DNA of 64,000 nucleotides from an uncultured Alphaproteobacteria bacterium (GTDB lineage: Bacteria; Pseudomonadota; Alphaproteobacteria; Rhizobiales; Aestuariivirgaceae): positions 1 to 64,000 of the forward strand of contig CALMWF010000039.1 in assembly GCA_937873445.1 (NCBI GenBank), written 5' to 3'. The stretch's first letter is position 1; each line of letters opens with the position of its first letter. Positions 1 through 11,243 of the stretch are shown in pieces. The notes under the pieces were generated by a model, which saw only the letters and a list, made by a program, of their open reading frames with translations, was not told where the DNA came from and made no database searches. A program made the translations under genes and the position numbers.

Positions 1-461
1 ATCACGTCCTCGATCTGCTGGCGAATGCGCTCCGGCTCGGCGGCGGGCAGGTCCACCTTGTTCAGCACCGGCACAATCTCAAGATCGTTGTTGATGGCCT
101 GATAGACATTGGCCAGCGTCTGCGCCTCAACGCCCTGGCTGGCGTCCACCACCAGCAACGCCCCTTCGCAGGCGGCAAGCGAGCGTGACACCTCATAGGC
201 AAAGTCCACATGGCCCGGCGTGTCGATGAGGTTCAGCACATACTGTTCGCCGTTCTGCGCGGTGTAGTCGAGGCGCACCGTATTGGCCTTGATGGTGATG
301 CCGCGCTCGCGCTCCAGATCCATGGAATCGAGAATCTGGTCCACCATCTCGCGGCTGGACACGGCCCCGGTCAGCTGGATCAGCCGGTCGGCCAGGGTGG
401 ACTTGCCGTGGTCGATATGGGCGATGATGGAAAAATTGCGGATATGGGCGGTATCGGTCAT
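1..461 (-). CDS. lepA: Elongation factor 4 (LepA), 5' part only
   Basis: This is the first 153 codons of the ribosome back-translocase GTPase EF-4; the gene runs off the left edge of the window. The reverse-strand translation starts [20 protein letters not shown], so the P-loop (AHIDHGKST) lies near residues 14-22. The switch motifs ERERGITIK and DTPGHVDF and the guanine-specificity motif NKVD follow in the expected places. The stretch [20 protein letters not shown] is typical of LepA rather than of EF-G or TypA. The start ATG is at 461. It is divergent from the unknown gene at 640, with 178 bases between them that hold a C/G-rich tract near 532-560 and no promoter I can assign. Confidence 0.95.
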   Translation of the reverse strand, partial: MTDTAHIRNFSIIAHIDHGKSTLADRLIQLTGAVSSREMVDQILDSMDLERERGITIKANTVRLDYTAQNGEQYVLNLIDTPGHVDFAYEVSRSLAACEGALLVVDASQGVEAQTLANVYQAINNDLEIVPVLNKVDLPAAEPERIRQQIEDV

Positions 462-639
462 GGGGAACGGGGTCAAATCACCGGTAGGGGGCGGGAAATC
501 ACGCCCGCCGCAGGGCTTTGCGGCTCTTTGACATTCCCCCCCTCCGGGGTCAAGGGGAGGGCAGGTCTGGGGTGCTTTTGCCCGATTGTGCCCAGGTGGA
601 ATTTGCACCACAGTGCCAGCGCAGGGGGGCGGACGGCCC

Positions 640-2313
640 ATGGCGCAGAAGATTGAAGTCAAGAGCAAGAAAGGTCTTGAAAAATGGCTGAACAACAGGC
701 CAGAGGCTGCCCGACGAAAGGAGGCCACGATCGTTACATCGCGGATTGCGCTTCGTCTTTTGCCGTTCATAGAACATGTTGGAGGCCTGCCCGCAAGTCA
801 GTTTGCCGAACTGAGCATGGCAGTATTCCGGGCAAACATGACCTCGCGGGCAGCAAGCGGGATTTTGCTGCTTGAAAATATCGGGTTGGAACATAGTGCC
901 GGTATCGGTCACATCAAACCAGCCTTTCATCTTGCTCAAAATTTGAGTGCTAGAGTTCGTTGGCTCAACGCCATGGCCGCGGGCGCAGGCTTAGTAGCCG
1001 CGTATTCAGCTGAATTGAGTTTTCCAGGATATTCGGATGGCAATTGTATTGAGGTGACAGCTAGCGCAGCGGCAAATTCTGCTAGAGTAGATACCGATAC
1101 ATGGATTACAGTTTCTCAAGATTTCGAATTTATGGCCTCTCAAGGGTTCGCAGCCCTATTTTATAGACCTCTCTGGCTCGGCAAAACACCTGACTGGTGG
1201 CCTGATGCGCTCCAGCGATTGAAGGCGCACCTTTCCGCCCGTCCCTCCAAGGAGCATTGGTCCGTCTGGACAGATTGGTATGAATCAGTCGCGCGGGGCG
1301 GCCCCGCCTTTGGCCTTCCTGCCGCCATCGCCGCCGACCTCGAAAAACGCATCGCCCTTGGCGACGGCCGAGATGACTTCTGGGACCGTCCCCCCGCCGC
1401 CATCAACGCCGAAATCGCTGGCTGGGTCGCCGCTGCGCGTCAGACAGTGTCCGAAGGTCTTGAACAGCAGATTGATGAACAGGCCTTAAGGGCGAAGCCA
1501 GCCTCCATTGAAACGGCCATTGAGGATGGGGTCATTGATCTCTCTCCGGCAATCCCCACCGCAACCCTCGACAAGAATTCATTGCGTGCTGCCGCGCGAG
1601 ACATGGCGAACGAACTTGGGCAACTGGCGGATTTGGCCAAGGCCAAGAATGCCGATCAGCGCCACGTCGGCCTTTTGACCGAGGCCGCAGAAAAGGTGCG
1701 GACCGCCCCCGACAACAGCGTCAACCTGTTTGCCAGCGGGCGGCTGCATGAGGCCCTCACAACCCTTTCCACACAAGTGAACGACGAGTGGGATGCTCCC
1801 TCTGCGGCCCGCTATCACTCTGCCCTTCTGCAATTTGATCGCACCCTCAAGAAGTTCCCGGAATGGCGCAAGTTCCTCGAACAGCCCAATCTGCCCACGT
1901 CAGCGCCGGATCGGGCACGGCTCATTGCAGCCGCACGGGACTTCATTGGCTCGCTTGAAGATATTCCATCAGTGGTGGCCAATCGTGTGCATGATGCCGC
2001 GAAAGATTTGCTTGATGAGCAAAACGCGCTCTCCGCCCTTGACGATCTTTATCTCGCCGATCTGGCCGAAAGCTGCCTGAACATTCTGCGCTCCGCCGCG
2101 CAAGGGTTTCTTGCCATTTATGGCAACGGCTTCGTCCAACAGTTTACGGCAAGATGGCCGGAGGTTCCGAAGGCCCACGCAGGCACGTTAATCACCATTC
2201 TCAAAGGTCCCAGCGCCAAGGTGTTGGCTGGCCTCATCGGAACGTGGTGGGCCGGTTCAACGGGCTGGCTTTCAGCCATTTGGGATTTCATCGCCAAACT
2301 TGCGCCCAGATAG
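640..2313 (+). CDS. Unrecognised 557-residue protein, compositionally mosaic
   Basis: I do not recognise a named family. The chosen start is ATG 640 ([12 protein letters not shown]); an upstream in-frame start at 586 is possible but would add 18 unconvincing residues. The protein is soluble-looking for most of its length. A tryptophan-rich patch ([15 protein letters not shown]) lies near residues 206-220, and a Gly/Trp-rich hydrophobic end near residues 535-557 could be a membrane tail. No P-loop, nuclease or HTH motif is evident. About 640-1250 is AT-richer than its surroundings: I count 51 G+C in the 120 bases 1021-1140. The 3' half has host-like composition. This suggests transfer or recombination inside the gene. 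It ends 20 bases from the convergent hrpB. Confidence 0.7.
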   Translation: MAQKIEVKSKKGLEKWLNNRPEAARRKEATIVTSRIALRLLPFIEHVGGLPASQFAELSMAVFRANMTSRAASGILLLENIGLEHSAGIGHIKPAFHLAQNLSARVRWLNAMAAGAGLVAAYSAELSFPGYSDGNCIEVTASAAANSARVDTDTWITVSQDFEFMASQGFAALFYRPLWLGKTPDWWPDALQRLKAHLSARPSKEHWSVWTDWYESVARGGPAFGLPAAIAADLEKRIALGDGRDDFWDRPPAAINAEIAGWVAAARQTVSEGLEQQIDEQALRAKPASIETAIEDGVIDLSPAIPTATLDKNSLRAAARDMANELGQLADLAKAKNADQRHVGLLTEAAEKVRTAPDNSVNLFASGRLHEALTTLSTQVNDEWDAPSAARYHSALLQFDRTLKKFPEWRKFLEQPNLPTSAPDRARLIAAARDFIGSLEDIPSVVANRVHDAAKDLLDEQNALSALDDLYLADLAESCLNILRSAAQGFLAIYGNGFVQQFTARWPEVPKAHAGTLITILKGPSAKVLAGLIGTWWAGSTGWLSAIWDFIAKLAPR

Positions 2314-2333
2314 AAGCCTTGACGGGAGTCGGG

Positions 2334-4781
2334 TCATCTCACCCTTCTTGGCGGCACGGGCGGGGTTTCCAGCGGATTGTCCGGCCATTTGTGCTTGGGG
2401 TAGCGCCCGCGCATGTCGGCGCGCACATCCGGATAGGCATTGGTCCAGAAGGTTTCCAGCGACTGGGTGACGGCCAGCGGCCGGCCCGCCGGGGAGAGAA
2501 GTTCGATGCGCAAGTGCGCCCGGCCATCGGCAATGCTGGGCGTTGTGGCCAGGCCGAACATCTCCTGCAGGCGCACCCGCAGCGTCGGCCCCGCCTCGGC
2601 CCGGTAGTCAATGCGATAGGCCGCCCCCGACGGCACCTCGATTCGCGCGGGCGCCAGTTTCTCCATCCGCCGCAGCACATCATGCGGCACCATGGCGCGC
2701 AGGATGGCCAGCAGGTCGAGCCGGGACAGATGCCGCCGCGCCGAAATCCCGGCAAGATAGGGGGCCAGCCAGTCCTGAAGGCCCGTCAGCAGCGCCCCGT
2801 CCGACAGATCGGGCAGGCCCAGTTCCGGCATCACCCGGGCCACAAAACCGAGGCGGGCGCGAAATGCCTCCGCTTCCTCCGTCCACGGAAGACTGGCCAG
2901 CCCCATGCGCGCCACCCCCGTCACCATGGCCGCCGTCATGGCCTCGGGTGCAGCTGTGGGGAGTGGCCGTTCGGAGAGAATGAGCGCACCCAGAGTTTCA
3001 CGCCGCGCCGCCGACACGGCCTCGGTCTTCACGTCCCAATAGACATCTTCGCTGACGGTGATGAGGGCACTGAAATGCGCCTCCATCTCGGACCTGGACA
3101 GGGCGGCGGCCAGATGGATTTTCTGGTCGCCGGATGCGCCATCGGTCAGCGCCACGGCCAGAAAGTCCTGTTTTGCCAGTGCGTCATGGTCGGGCAGCAC
3201 CGCCCCGCCGCCGCCCGCAAGGCGATAGCGCCGGTCGCCGCCCCGGCGCTGGCCAATGCGGTCGGGCCAGGCGAGCGCCAGCATGACGCCGTGCGACAGC
3301 GTGCCCCGGTCGTCGGCTGGGATATCGGCAATCTGGCGGATTTGCCGGGCCGCCTGTTTGATGCGCTCGCGCGCCGCCCCGCGCACCATGAGAAGCCGCT
3401 GCTCAATGTCCACCCCTGCCTCGCGGGCAAGCCCGTCACGCTCGGAGATGAGGGCGGCCACCTCCGCCGCCTCGGCCCCGGCCCCATGCTCCTTCGCCCG
3501 CACCACCATGTGGGCAAGGCGCGGATGCAGCGGCAGCCGCGCCAACTGCCGCCCGTGCGGCGTGATCCGTCCCGCTGCGTCCACCGCCTCCAGCCGCTTC
3601 AGCAGGTCCTGCCCCTGGGCAAAATGGGCGGCGGGCGGCAATTCCAGCCAGGGCAGGCCCGCGGCCTCCGTCACCCCCCAGGCCGCCAGTTCCAGCACCA
3701 GCGGGGCAAGATCAGCCACGCGGATTTCCGGCGCATCATGGGCGGCAAGGGCCCTTGTCTCCTCCTCCGGCCACAGCCGGAAGCACACACCGGGGCCAAG
3801 GCGCCCCGCCCGCCCTCGGCGCTGGTCGGCGGCCGCCTGCGACACGCGCACCGTCTCCAGCGCCGTCATGCCCGAGGCGGGGTCAAAACGCGCCACCCGC
3901 TTGAAACCTGTATCGACAACTGCGCCAATGCCCTCGATGGTCAGCGAGGTTTCGGCAATGGTGGTGGCCAGCACCACCTTGCGGTGGCCCGCTGGCGGCG
4001 GCGCAATGGCGGCATCCTGCGCGGCCGCGGCTAGCGCCCCATAGAGTGGGTGCAGGCTGGTGTTGGCGGGCAGGCTCTCTGCGGCAAGCCGTTGTTCCAC
4101 GCGGCGGATTTCGCCTTCGCCGGGCAGAAACACCAGCACGCTCTGGGCGCTGGCGGCAAGGGCTGTATGGACAGCTTTGGCCGCATCCTCCACCAGCGCC
4201 TGCCGGGTGGTGCGGGGCAGGTGGCGGGTTGCCACCGGAAACATCCGGCCCGAGGCCGAAATGACCGGCGCCCCGCCAAGATGAGCCGACAGCCCCGCCG
4301 CATCCAGCGTGGCCGACATGATGAGGAGCCGCAAGTCAGGCCTGAGCGAAGCCCGGGCGTCCAGCGCCAGCGCCAGGCCGAGGTCGGCATCAAGGCTGCG
4401 CTCGTGGAATTCGTCGAAGATCAGAAGGCCCACATCGGCCAGTTCCGGGTCGTTCTGAAGGCGGCGGGTGAGAATGCCCTCGGTCACCACCTCGATCCGG
4501 CTGCGGGCCGAGACCCTGCGCTCCAGCCGCATGGCATAGCCCACCGTGCCGCCCGCCTCTTCACCCAGCGTGGCCGCCATGCGCCGGGCCGCCGCCCGGG
4601 TGGCCAGCCGCCGCGGCTCCAGCATCACGATTTTCCGGCCCTGAAGCCACGGCTGGTCCATCAGCGCCAGCGGCACGCGGGTGGTTTTGCCCGCCCCGGG
4701 TTCGGCCACCAGCACGGCAGCCCCGCCCGCCGCCAGGGCGGCGGCAAGCTCGGGCACCACGCTGTCCACCGGAAAAGCCAT
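2334..4781 (-). CDS. hrpB: ATP-dependent RNA helicase HrpB (DEAH family)
   Basis: An 815-residue DEAH-box helicase, the usual HrpB length. Walker A GAGKTT lies at residues 29-34, the DEFH box at 123-126 and SAT at 156-158. The motif VI segment QRRGRAGR lies near residue 320, followed by HA2/OB-like and HrpB C-terminal regions (PDVRADMRGRYPKHKWPDNP). The family binds RNA, but a cellular role is not established in most bacteria. The start at 4781 gives MAFPVDSVVPEL, which matches HrpB N-termini. It is divergent from zwf and convergent with the unknown gene on its left. Confidence 0.95.
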   Translation of the reverse strand: MAFPVDSVVPELAAALAAGGAAVLVAEPGAGKTTRVPLALMDQPWLQGRKIVMLEPRRLATRAAARRMAATLGEEAGGTVGYAMRLERRVSARSRIEVVTEGILTRRLQNDPELADVGLLIFDEFHERSLDADLGLALALDARASLRPDLRLLIMSATLDAAGLSAHLGGAPVISASGRMFPVATRHLPRTTRQALVEDAAKAVHTALAASAQSVLVFLPGEGEIRRVEQRLAAESLPANTSLHPLYGALAAAAQDAAIAPPPAGHRKVVLATTIAETSLTIEGIGAVVDTGFKRVARFDPASGMTALETVRVSQAAADQRRGRAGRLGPGVCFRLWPEEETRALAAHDAPEIRVADLAPLVLELAAWGVTEAAGLPWLELPPAAHFAQGQDLLKRLEAVDAAGRITPHGRQLARLPLHPRLAHMVVRAKEHGAGAEAAEVAALISERDGLAREAGVDIEQRLLMVRGAARERIKQAARQIRQIADIPADDRGTLSHGVMLALAWPDRIGQRRGGDRRYRLAGGGGAVLPDHDALAKQDFLAVALTDGASGDQKIHLAAALSRSEMEAHFSALITVSEDVYWDVKTEAVSAARRETLGALILSERPLPTAAPEAMTAAMVTGVARMGLASLPWTEEAEAFRARLGFVARVMPELGLPDLSDGALLTGLQDWLAPYLAGISARRHLSRLDLLAILRAMVPHDVLRRMEKLAPARIEVPSGAAYRIDYRAEAGPTLRVRLQEMFGLATTPSIADGRAHLRIELLSPAGRPLAVTQSLETFWTNAYPDVRADMRGRYPKHKWPDNPLETPPVPPRRVR

Positions 4782-4884
4782 GGCCTCACAGACCGAAACC
4801 GGCCCGGGAAGTCAAGAAAACTGGCAGACCGAGGGTTCAGGGCGTAGAAAACGCCGCAGGGGGAAGCGATTTTTGTTGCCTCGC

Positions 4885-4914
4885 GCGCTTGAGGGGCGTA
4901 CCTCAAGCGCCCCT
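4885..4914. promoter_or_regulatory. Competing inverted repeats upstream of zwf
   Basis: GCGCTTGAGG (4885-4894) is a perfect 10-base complement to CCTCAAGCGC (4901-4910) with a 6-base loop. A second, mutually exclusive pairing joins AGGGGCG (4892-4898) to CGCCCCT (4908-4914). The element ends about 20 bases before the zwf ATG in the hrpB/zwf divergent spacer. A smaller hairpin, GGCGT/ACGCC at 4841-4855, lies further upstream. No U-tract follows directly, so an operator or leader structure is more likely than a terminator. The function is inferred. Confidence 0.5.
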
Positions 4915-4933
4915 GACTGACCCGGACACCGGC

Positions 4934-6399
<1,466 letters not shown>

Positions 6400-6403
<4 letters not shown>

Positions 6404-7056
6404 TTGAACGCCGCTTCGACTTTGCCGACGGCGCCGCCCTGGCCGTGGCACTGGCCGGGGACGTGGCCGCCGAACTGGACCGCGCCATCGAGGCCCGTGG
6501 CCATGCGGCGCTGGCCGTTTCCGGTGGCACCACGCCCATTCAGTTCTTCAAGGCCCTGTCGCGGCGCAAGCTGTCGTGGAGCAGGGTCACCATCACCCTG
6601 GTGGATGAGCGTCAGGTGCCGCCCACCAGTGAGCGTTCCAACGCCCGGCTGGTGCGCGAAAACCTGCTGCAGAACGAAGCCGCCAAAGCGCGGTTTGAAC
6701 CGCTGCTCAACAACCCGGGGGCGGCTGCCGTGCCGCCCTTCGATGTGGTGGTGCTGGGCATGGGGCTGGATGGCCACACCGCCTCCTTCTTTCCGGCCAG
6801 CCCGGAACTGGCCGCCGTGACGGCCCCTGCCGCCGCTGCCAAGATCATGGCCGTCACCGCACCCGGCGTGCCGGAGCCACGCCTAACCTTCACCCTGCCC
6901 TGGCTGTTGCGCGCCGCCCTGTTGTGTCTGCACATTGAAGGAACCGGCAAGCAAAAGGTGTTGCAGCAGGCGCTGGGCGAGGGGCCGGTTGCCGCCATGC
7001 CCATTCGCGCCGTGCTCAACGCCGAAACCCCGCTGTCACTCTACTGGTGCCCCTGA
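6400..7056 (+). CDS. pgl: 6-phosphogluconolactonase
   Basis: Hydrolyses 6-phosphogluconolactone to 6-phosphogluconate. The 218 residues match the Pgl/DevB family. Visible motifs are [13 protein letters not shown] (near residue 41), the segment [15 protein letters not shown] and [16 protein letters not shown]. The start ATG overlaps the zwf stop, which implies translational coupling. The next gene edd begins 19 bases after the stop. Confidence 0.95.
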
Positions 7057-7075
7057 GCCGGGCAAGGAGACTGCC

Positions 7076-8896
7076 ATGGCCGTCACGGCTGTCATTGCCG
7101 CCGTCACCGAAAAGCTGGTGGCCCGCAGCCGCACCAGCCGACGCACCTATCTTGACCTGATGGACCGGCAGAAAAGCCGCAAGCCCGCCCGGCATCATCT
7201 GTCCTGCGCCTCGCTGGCCCATGGCTTTGCCGCCTGCGAAGCCCAGGACAAGGCGCGCCTGCGCCACGGCGACACGCCCAATCTCGGCATCGTCACCGCC
7301 TATAATGACATGCTCTCGGCCCACCAGCCCTACGAACATGTCCCGGATCTGATCCGCCGCGTGGCCCGCGCCGCCGGGGCCACGGCCCAGGTGGCAGGCG
7401 GCGTTCCCGCCATGTGTGATGGCGTCACCCAGGGCGAAGATGGCATGGACCTGTCGCTGTTCTCGCGCGAGGTCATCGCGCTTTCCACCGCCCTGGCCCT
7501 GTCGCATCAGATGTTCGACGCCGCGCTGTACCTTGGCGTCTGCGACAAGATCGTGCCCGGCCTGGTCATCGGCGCCCTGCGCTTCGGCCACCTTCCGGCG
7601 GTGTTTGTGCCCGCCGGTCCCATGCCCTCAGGGCTTCCTAATGACCAGAAGGCAAAGCTGCGCCAGCTCCATGCCGAGGGCAAGGTGGGCCGCGCCGAAC
7701 TGCTGGAGGCCGAGGCCCGGTCCTATCATGCGCCCGGCACCTGCACCTTCTATGGCACGGCCAATTCCAACCAGATGCTGATGGAGATCATGGGTCTTCA
7801 TCTGCCGGGATCAACCTTCATCAACCCCGGCTCGCCCCTGCGCCGGGCGCTGACGGAGGAGGCGGTGCGCCGGGCGCTGGCGCTGGCCGGGCCGGGCGAT
7901 CACCATGCGCCGCTGGCCAAAATCATTGACGAACGCGCCGTGGTGAACGGCGTGGTGGGCCTGCTCGCCACCGGCGGTTCCACCAATCACACCATGCATC
8001 TGGTGGCCATGGCGCGGGCGGCGGGCATTCATCTCACCTGGCATGATCTGGCCGAACTGTCGCGCGCCGTGCCGCTTCTGGCCCGCGTCTATCCCAATGG
8101 CGCGGCCGATGTGAACCACTTCCAGGCGGCGGGCGGCATGGGTTTTCTGATCCGTGAACTGATGAATGCGGGCCTGCTCCATGCCGATGTCACCACCATC
8201 ATGGGCGAGGGCCTGTCGCGCTACCTGGTGCAGCCACGCCTGGAAGGCGATCAGCTGGTGTGGACCGATGCTGCCAGAACCTCCGGTGATGAGGCCATTC
8301 TCCGCCCCGTGGCCCGGCCCTTTGACAGTGCGGGCGGCCTTGCCGTGCTCGAGGGCAATCTCGGCCGCGCCGTCATCAAGACCTCGGCCATCCCTGCTGA
8401 CCGACACGTGGTGGTGGCCCCTGCCGCCGTCTTTCCCGCGCAGGAAAGCGTGCTCGACGCCTTCAGGCGGGGCGAACTGGACCGTGACTGCGTGGTGGTG
8501 GTGCGGGGTCAGGGGCCCAAGGCCTGCGGCATGCCGGAACTGCACCGCCTCACCCCGCCGCTCGCCGTGCTGCAGAACCGGGGTTACCGCGTCGCCCTCA
8601 TCACCGATGGCCGCATGTCCGGTGCCTCGGGCAAGGTGCCCGCCGCCATTCACCTCACCCCGGAGGCCTTCGATGGCGGTGCCATTGCCAAAATCCGCGA
8701 TGGTGACCTGATCCGACTGGATGCCGATGAGGGCATTCTCGAAGTGCTGATTTCCGCCGATGAATGGTCCCGGCGCGAACCGGCACTGCCCGACGCTGTG
8801 TCGCATCACCATGGTGTTGGCCGTGAACTCTTTGCCCCCTTCCGTGCCCTTGTGGGCCGTGCCGATCACGGCGCCTCGGTCTTTTCATTGGAGTGA
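7076..8896 (+). CDS. edd: Phosphogluconate dehydratase
   Basis: Dehydrates 6-phosphogluconate to 2-keto-3-deoxy-6-phosphogluconate, the defining first step of the Entner-Doudoroff pathway. It is a member of the IlvD/Edd iron-sulfur dehydratases with 606 residues, the family's normal size. Hallmarks are [40 protein letters not shown] and [16 protein letters not shown]. An in-frame start at 6935 exists but overlaps pgl. ATG 7076, preceded by AAGGAGA, is the real start. eda follows after 3 bases. Confidence 0.97.
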   Translation: MAVTAVIAAVTEKLVARSRTSRRTYLDLMDRQKSRKPARHHLSCASLAHGFAACEAQDKARLRHGDTPNLGIVTAYNDMLSAHQPYEHVPDLIRRVARAAGATAQVAGGVPAMCDGVTQGEDGMDLSLFSREVIALSTALALSHQMFDAALYLGVCDKIVPGLVIGALRFGHLPAVFVPAGPMPSGLPNDQKAKLRQLHAEGKVGRAELLEAEARSYHAPGTCTFYGTANSNQMLMEIMGLHLPGSTFINPGSPLRRALTEEAVRRALALAGPGDHHAPLAKIIDERAVVNGVVGLLATGGSTNHTMHLVAMARAAGIHLTWHDLAELSRAVPLLARVYPNGAADVNHFQAAGGMGFLIRELMNAGLLHADVTTIMGEGLSRYLVQPRLEGDQLVWTDAARTSGDEAILRPVARPFDSAGGLAVLEGNLGRAVIKTSAIPADRHVVVAPAAVFPAQESVLDAFRRGELDRDCVVVVRGQGPKACGMPELHRLTPPLAVLQNRGYRVALITDGRMSGASGKVPAAIHLTPEAFDGGAIAKIRDGDLIRLDADEGILEVLISADEWSRREPALPDAVSHHHGVGRELFAPFRALVGRADHGASVFSLE

Positions 8897-8899
8897 ACC

Positions 8900-9556
8900 A
8901 TGGCTCAGTCACCACAGCGGGGTCTGGAATTGATCCTGAACCGGGCACCGGTGCTGCCGGTCATCGTCATTGACCGCCTGGCCGAGGCGGTGCCGCTGGC
9001 CCGTGCCCTGGTGGCGGGCGGCCTGCCGGTGCTGGAGGTGACCCTGCGCAGTGATGCCGCCCTAGATGGCATCCGCGCCATGCTGGCCGAGGTGGAAGGT
9101 GCCGTGGTGGGCGCCGGCACCGTTCTCACCCGCAAGCAGGTGAAGGCCTGCCGCAAGGCGGGTGCTGCCTTCGGTGTGTCGCCGGGGGCCACCGGAAAAC
9201 TGCTGGATGCCGTGGCGGGCGAGGGCCTGCCCTTCCTGCCCGGCGCCGCCACGGCCAGCGAAGCCATGGCGCTGCTGGAACAGGGCTATGCGCTGCAGAA
9301 ATTCTTCCCCGCCGCGGCGATCGGCGGGGCGAAGGCGGTGGCGGCCCTGGCCCAGCCGCTGCCCATGATCCGCTTCTGCCCCACCGGCGGCATCACGCCG
9401 GAAACGGCGCCTGACTATTTCCGCCTCGGCAATGTCATCACCCTCGGCGGCTCATGGATGGTGCCGCGTGCTCTCATTGCGGCAGGCGCATGGGATAAAA
9501 TCGAGGCGCTGGCGCGCGCCGCGGTCCAACTGCGCGCCCCCTTCCGCAAACTGTGA
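8900..9556 (+). CDS. eda: 2-keto-3-deoxy-6-phosphogluconate aldolase
   Basis: Cleaves KDPG to pyruvate and glyceraldehyde-3-phosphate. It is a class I aldolase of 218 residues. The Schiff-base lysine is K134 in [12 protein letters not shown]. The motifs [18 protein letters not shown] and [12 protein letters not shown] are those expected of a KDPG aldolase barrel. It is last in the zwf-pgl-edd-eda operon and converges on prfC, whose stop lies 9 bases away. No clear terminator hairpin separates them. Confidence 0.96.
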   Translation: MAQSPQRGLELILNRAPVLPVIVIDRLAEAVPLARALVAGGLPVLEVTLRSDAALDGIRAMLAEVEGAVVGAGTVLTRKQVKACRKAGAAFGVSPGATGKLLDAVAGEGLPFLPGAATASEAMALLEQGYALQKFFPAAAIGGAKAVAALAQPLPMIRFCPTGGITPETAPDYFRLGNVITLGGSWMVPRALIAAGAWDKIEALARAAVQLRAPFRKL

Positions 9557-9565
9557 CCCGCAGCC

Positions 9566-11149
9566 TTACTTGGGCTTGTGCATTTCCTTGATCTCGAAGG
9601 AGGTGATGCCGGGGGCCCGTTCCAGCGCATAGTTCAGATTGAAGTTTGACGACGCCATGAACACCGGATCGCCGTCGAGATCATGGGCGATGGAAAACCG
9701 GTTGGCGGCCACGAAGTCTTCGAGCTTCTTCGGGTCAGTGCAGGAAATCCAGCGCAACACCTCGTTGCGGGTGGTCTCGAATTCCACCGGCACGCCATAT
9801 TCGGCATCAAGCCTGCCCTTCAGCACGTCAAGCTGAAGCGCACCCACCACGCCCACGATAGCGCCTGAGCCATCCACCGGAATGAACAGCTGTACCACCC
9901 CTTCCTCGGCCAGTTCCTCAAGGGCGGCGCGCAGCTTCTTGGCCTTCATGGGGTCATTGAGCTTTACCCGGCGCAGAATTTCCGGCGCGAAGGACGGCAC
10001 CCCCGTGAACACCAGATCCTCGCCCTCGGTAAGCGTGTCGCCGATGCGCAGCACGCCATGGTTCGGAATGCCCACCACATCGCCGGCAAAGGCCTCCTCG
10101 GCCAGCGACCGGTCCTGGGCGAAGAAGAACTGCGGCGCGTTGAGGGCCAGCGACTTTCCCGTGCGCACGATCTTCACCTTCATGCCGCGCGTCAGCTTGC
10201 CAGAGGCAAGCCGCATGAAGGCAATGCGGTCACGGTGGTTGGGGTCCATATTGGCCTGGATCTTGAAAACGATGCCGGTCATCTTCTCCTCCGTGGCGAG
10301 GACAAGACGGGCCGCCGCCTTCTGGTCGCGCGGCGGCGGCGCATGGGCAATGAGCGTGTCGAGCAGATCGCGCACGCCGAAGTTCCGCAGCGCCGACCCG
10401 AACAGCACCGGCGACAGGTGGCCCTCGCGGAAGGCCTGCACGTCAAAGCCATGGGCAAGATCGGACACGAGGGCAATTTCCTCGCGCCAGTGCTGGGCCG
10501 CGCCATGCGGCAGAAGGGCATCAATCACCGGATCCTCAGGGCCGGACAGCACGCTGCCTTCCGGGTCTTCGTCCAGCTTGCGCAGCCGGTGCTGGGTCAG
10601 GTCATAGGTGCCGGTGAAATTCTTGCCCAGCCCCACCGGCCACACCAGCGGCGCCACCGCCAGCGCCAGCCCCTTTTCAATCTCGTCAAGAAGGTCAAGC
10701 GGCTCGCGCGTTTCGCGGTCCATCTTGTTGATGAAGGTGATGATGGGAATGTCGCGCAGGCGGCAGATTTCAAAGAGCTTGCGGGTCCGGTCCTCAATGC
10801 CCTTGGCGCCGTCAATCACCATGACGGCGGCATCAACCGCCGTCAGGGTGCGATAGGTGTCCTCGGAAAAGTCTTCATGGCCCGGCGTGTCCAGCAGGTT
10901 GAATACGCAGCCGCCATATTCGAAGGTCATGACCGAGGTGACCACCGAAATGCCGCGCGCCCGCTCAATGGCCATCCAGTCCGAGCGGGTGCGGCGCCGG
11001 TCGCCCTTGGCCCGCACCTGACCCGCCAGCTGAATGGCGCCGCCGAACAGCAACAGCTTTTCGGTCAGCGTGGTCTTGCCCGCGTCGGGGTGGGAAATGA
11101 TGGCGAAGGTGCGCCGCCGCGCCACTTCGGAGTCGATCTGGCTGGTCAC
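9566..11149 (-). CDS. prfC: Peptide chain release factor 3
   Basis: A translational GTPase that recycles RF1/RF2 from the ribosome. Its 527 residues are the usual length. The P-loop DAGKTT lies at residues 22-27, DTPGHEDF at 87-94 and NKMDRE near 140. The RF3-typical stretch RRRTRSDWMAIERARGISV distinguishes it from EF-G. It lies between eda and glk on the opposite strand and so splits the glucose-catabolism genes. The promoter would lie in the 94-base spacer shared with glk. Confidence 0.96.
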   Translation of the reverse strand: MTSQIDSEVARRRTFAIISHPDAGKTTLTEKLLLFGGAIQLAGQVRAKGDRRRTRSDWMAIERARGISVVTSVMTFEYGGCVFNLLDTPGHEDFSEDTYRTLTAVDAAVMVIDGAKGIEDRTRKLFEICRLRDIPIITFINKMDRETREPLDLLDEIEKGLALAVAPLVWPVGLGKNFTGTYDLTQHRLRKLDEDPEGSVLSGPEDPVIDALLPHGAAQHWREEIALVSDLAHGFDVQAFREGHLSPVLFGSALRNFGVRDLLDTLIAHAPPPRDQKAAARLVLATEEKMTGIVFKIQANMDPNHRDRIAFMRLASGKLTRGMKVKIVRTGKSLALNAPQFFFAQDRSLAEEAFAGDVVGIPNHGVLRIGDTLTEGEDLVFTGVPSFAPEILRRVKLNDPMKAKKLRAALEELAEEGVVQLFIPVDGSGAIVGVVGALQLDVLKGRLDAEYGVPVEFETTRNEVLRWISCTDPKKLEDFVAANRFSIAHDLDGDPVFMASSNFNLNYALERAPGITSFEIKEMHKPK

Positions 11150-11243
11150 GATGAGGGGTCCCGATGAGTTGCCGGGCTTGTAACCCAGCGCCCTTGCCCC
11201 GTCCAGAAATCAGTGGCACATCAAGCCCAAAGGGGAGGGCACC

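Noticed and set aside
2154-4034. Long plus-strand reading frame opposite hrpB
   Set aside because: Its product is rich in His, Arg, Gly and Pro with no family motif, as expected from antisense of GC-rich coding DNA; hrpB is fully supported on the other strand.
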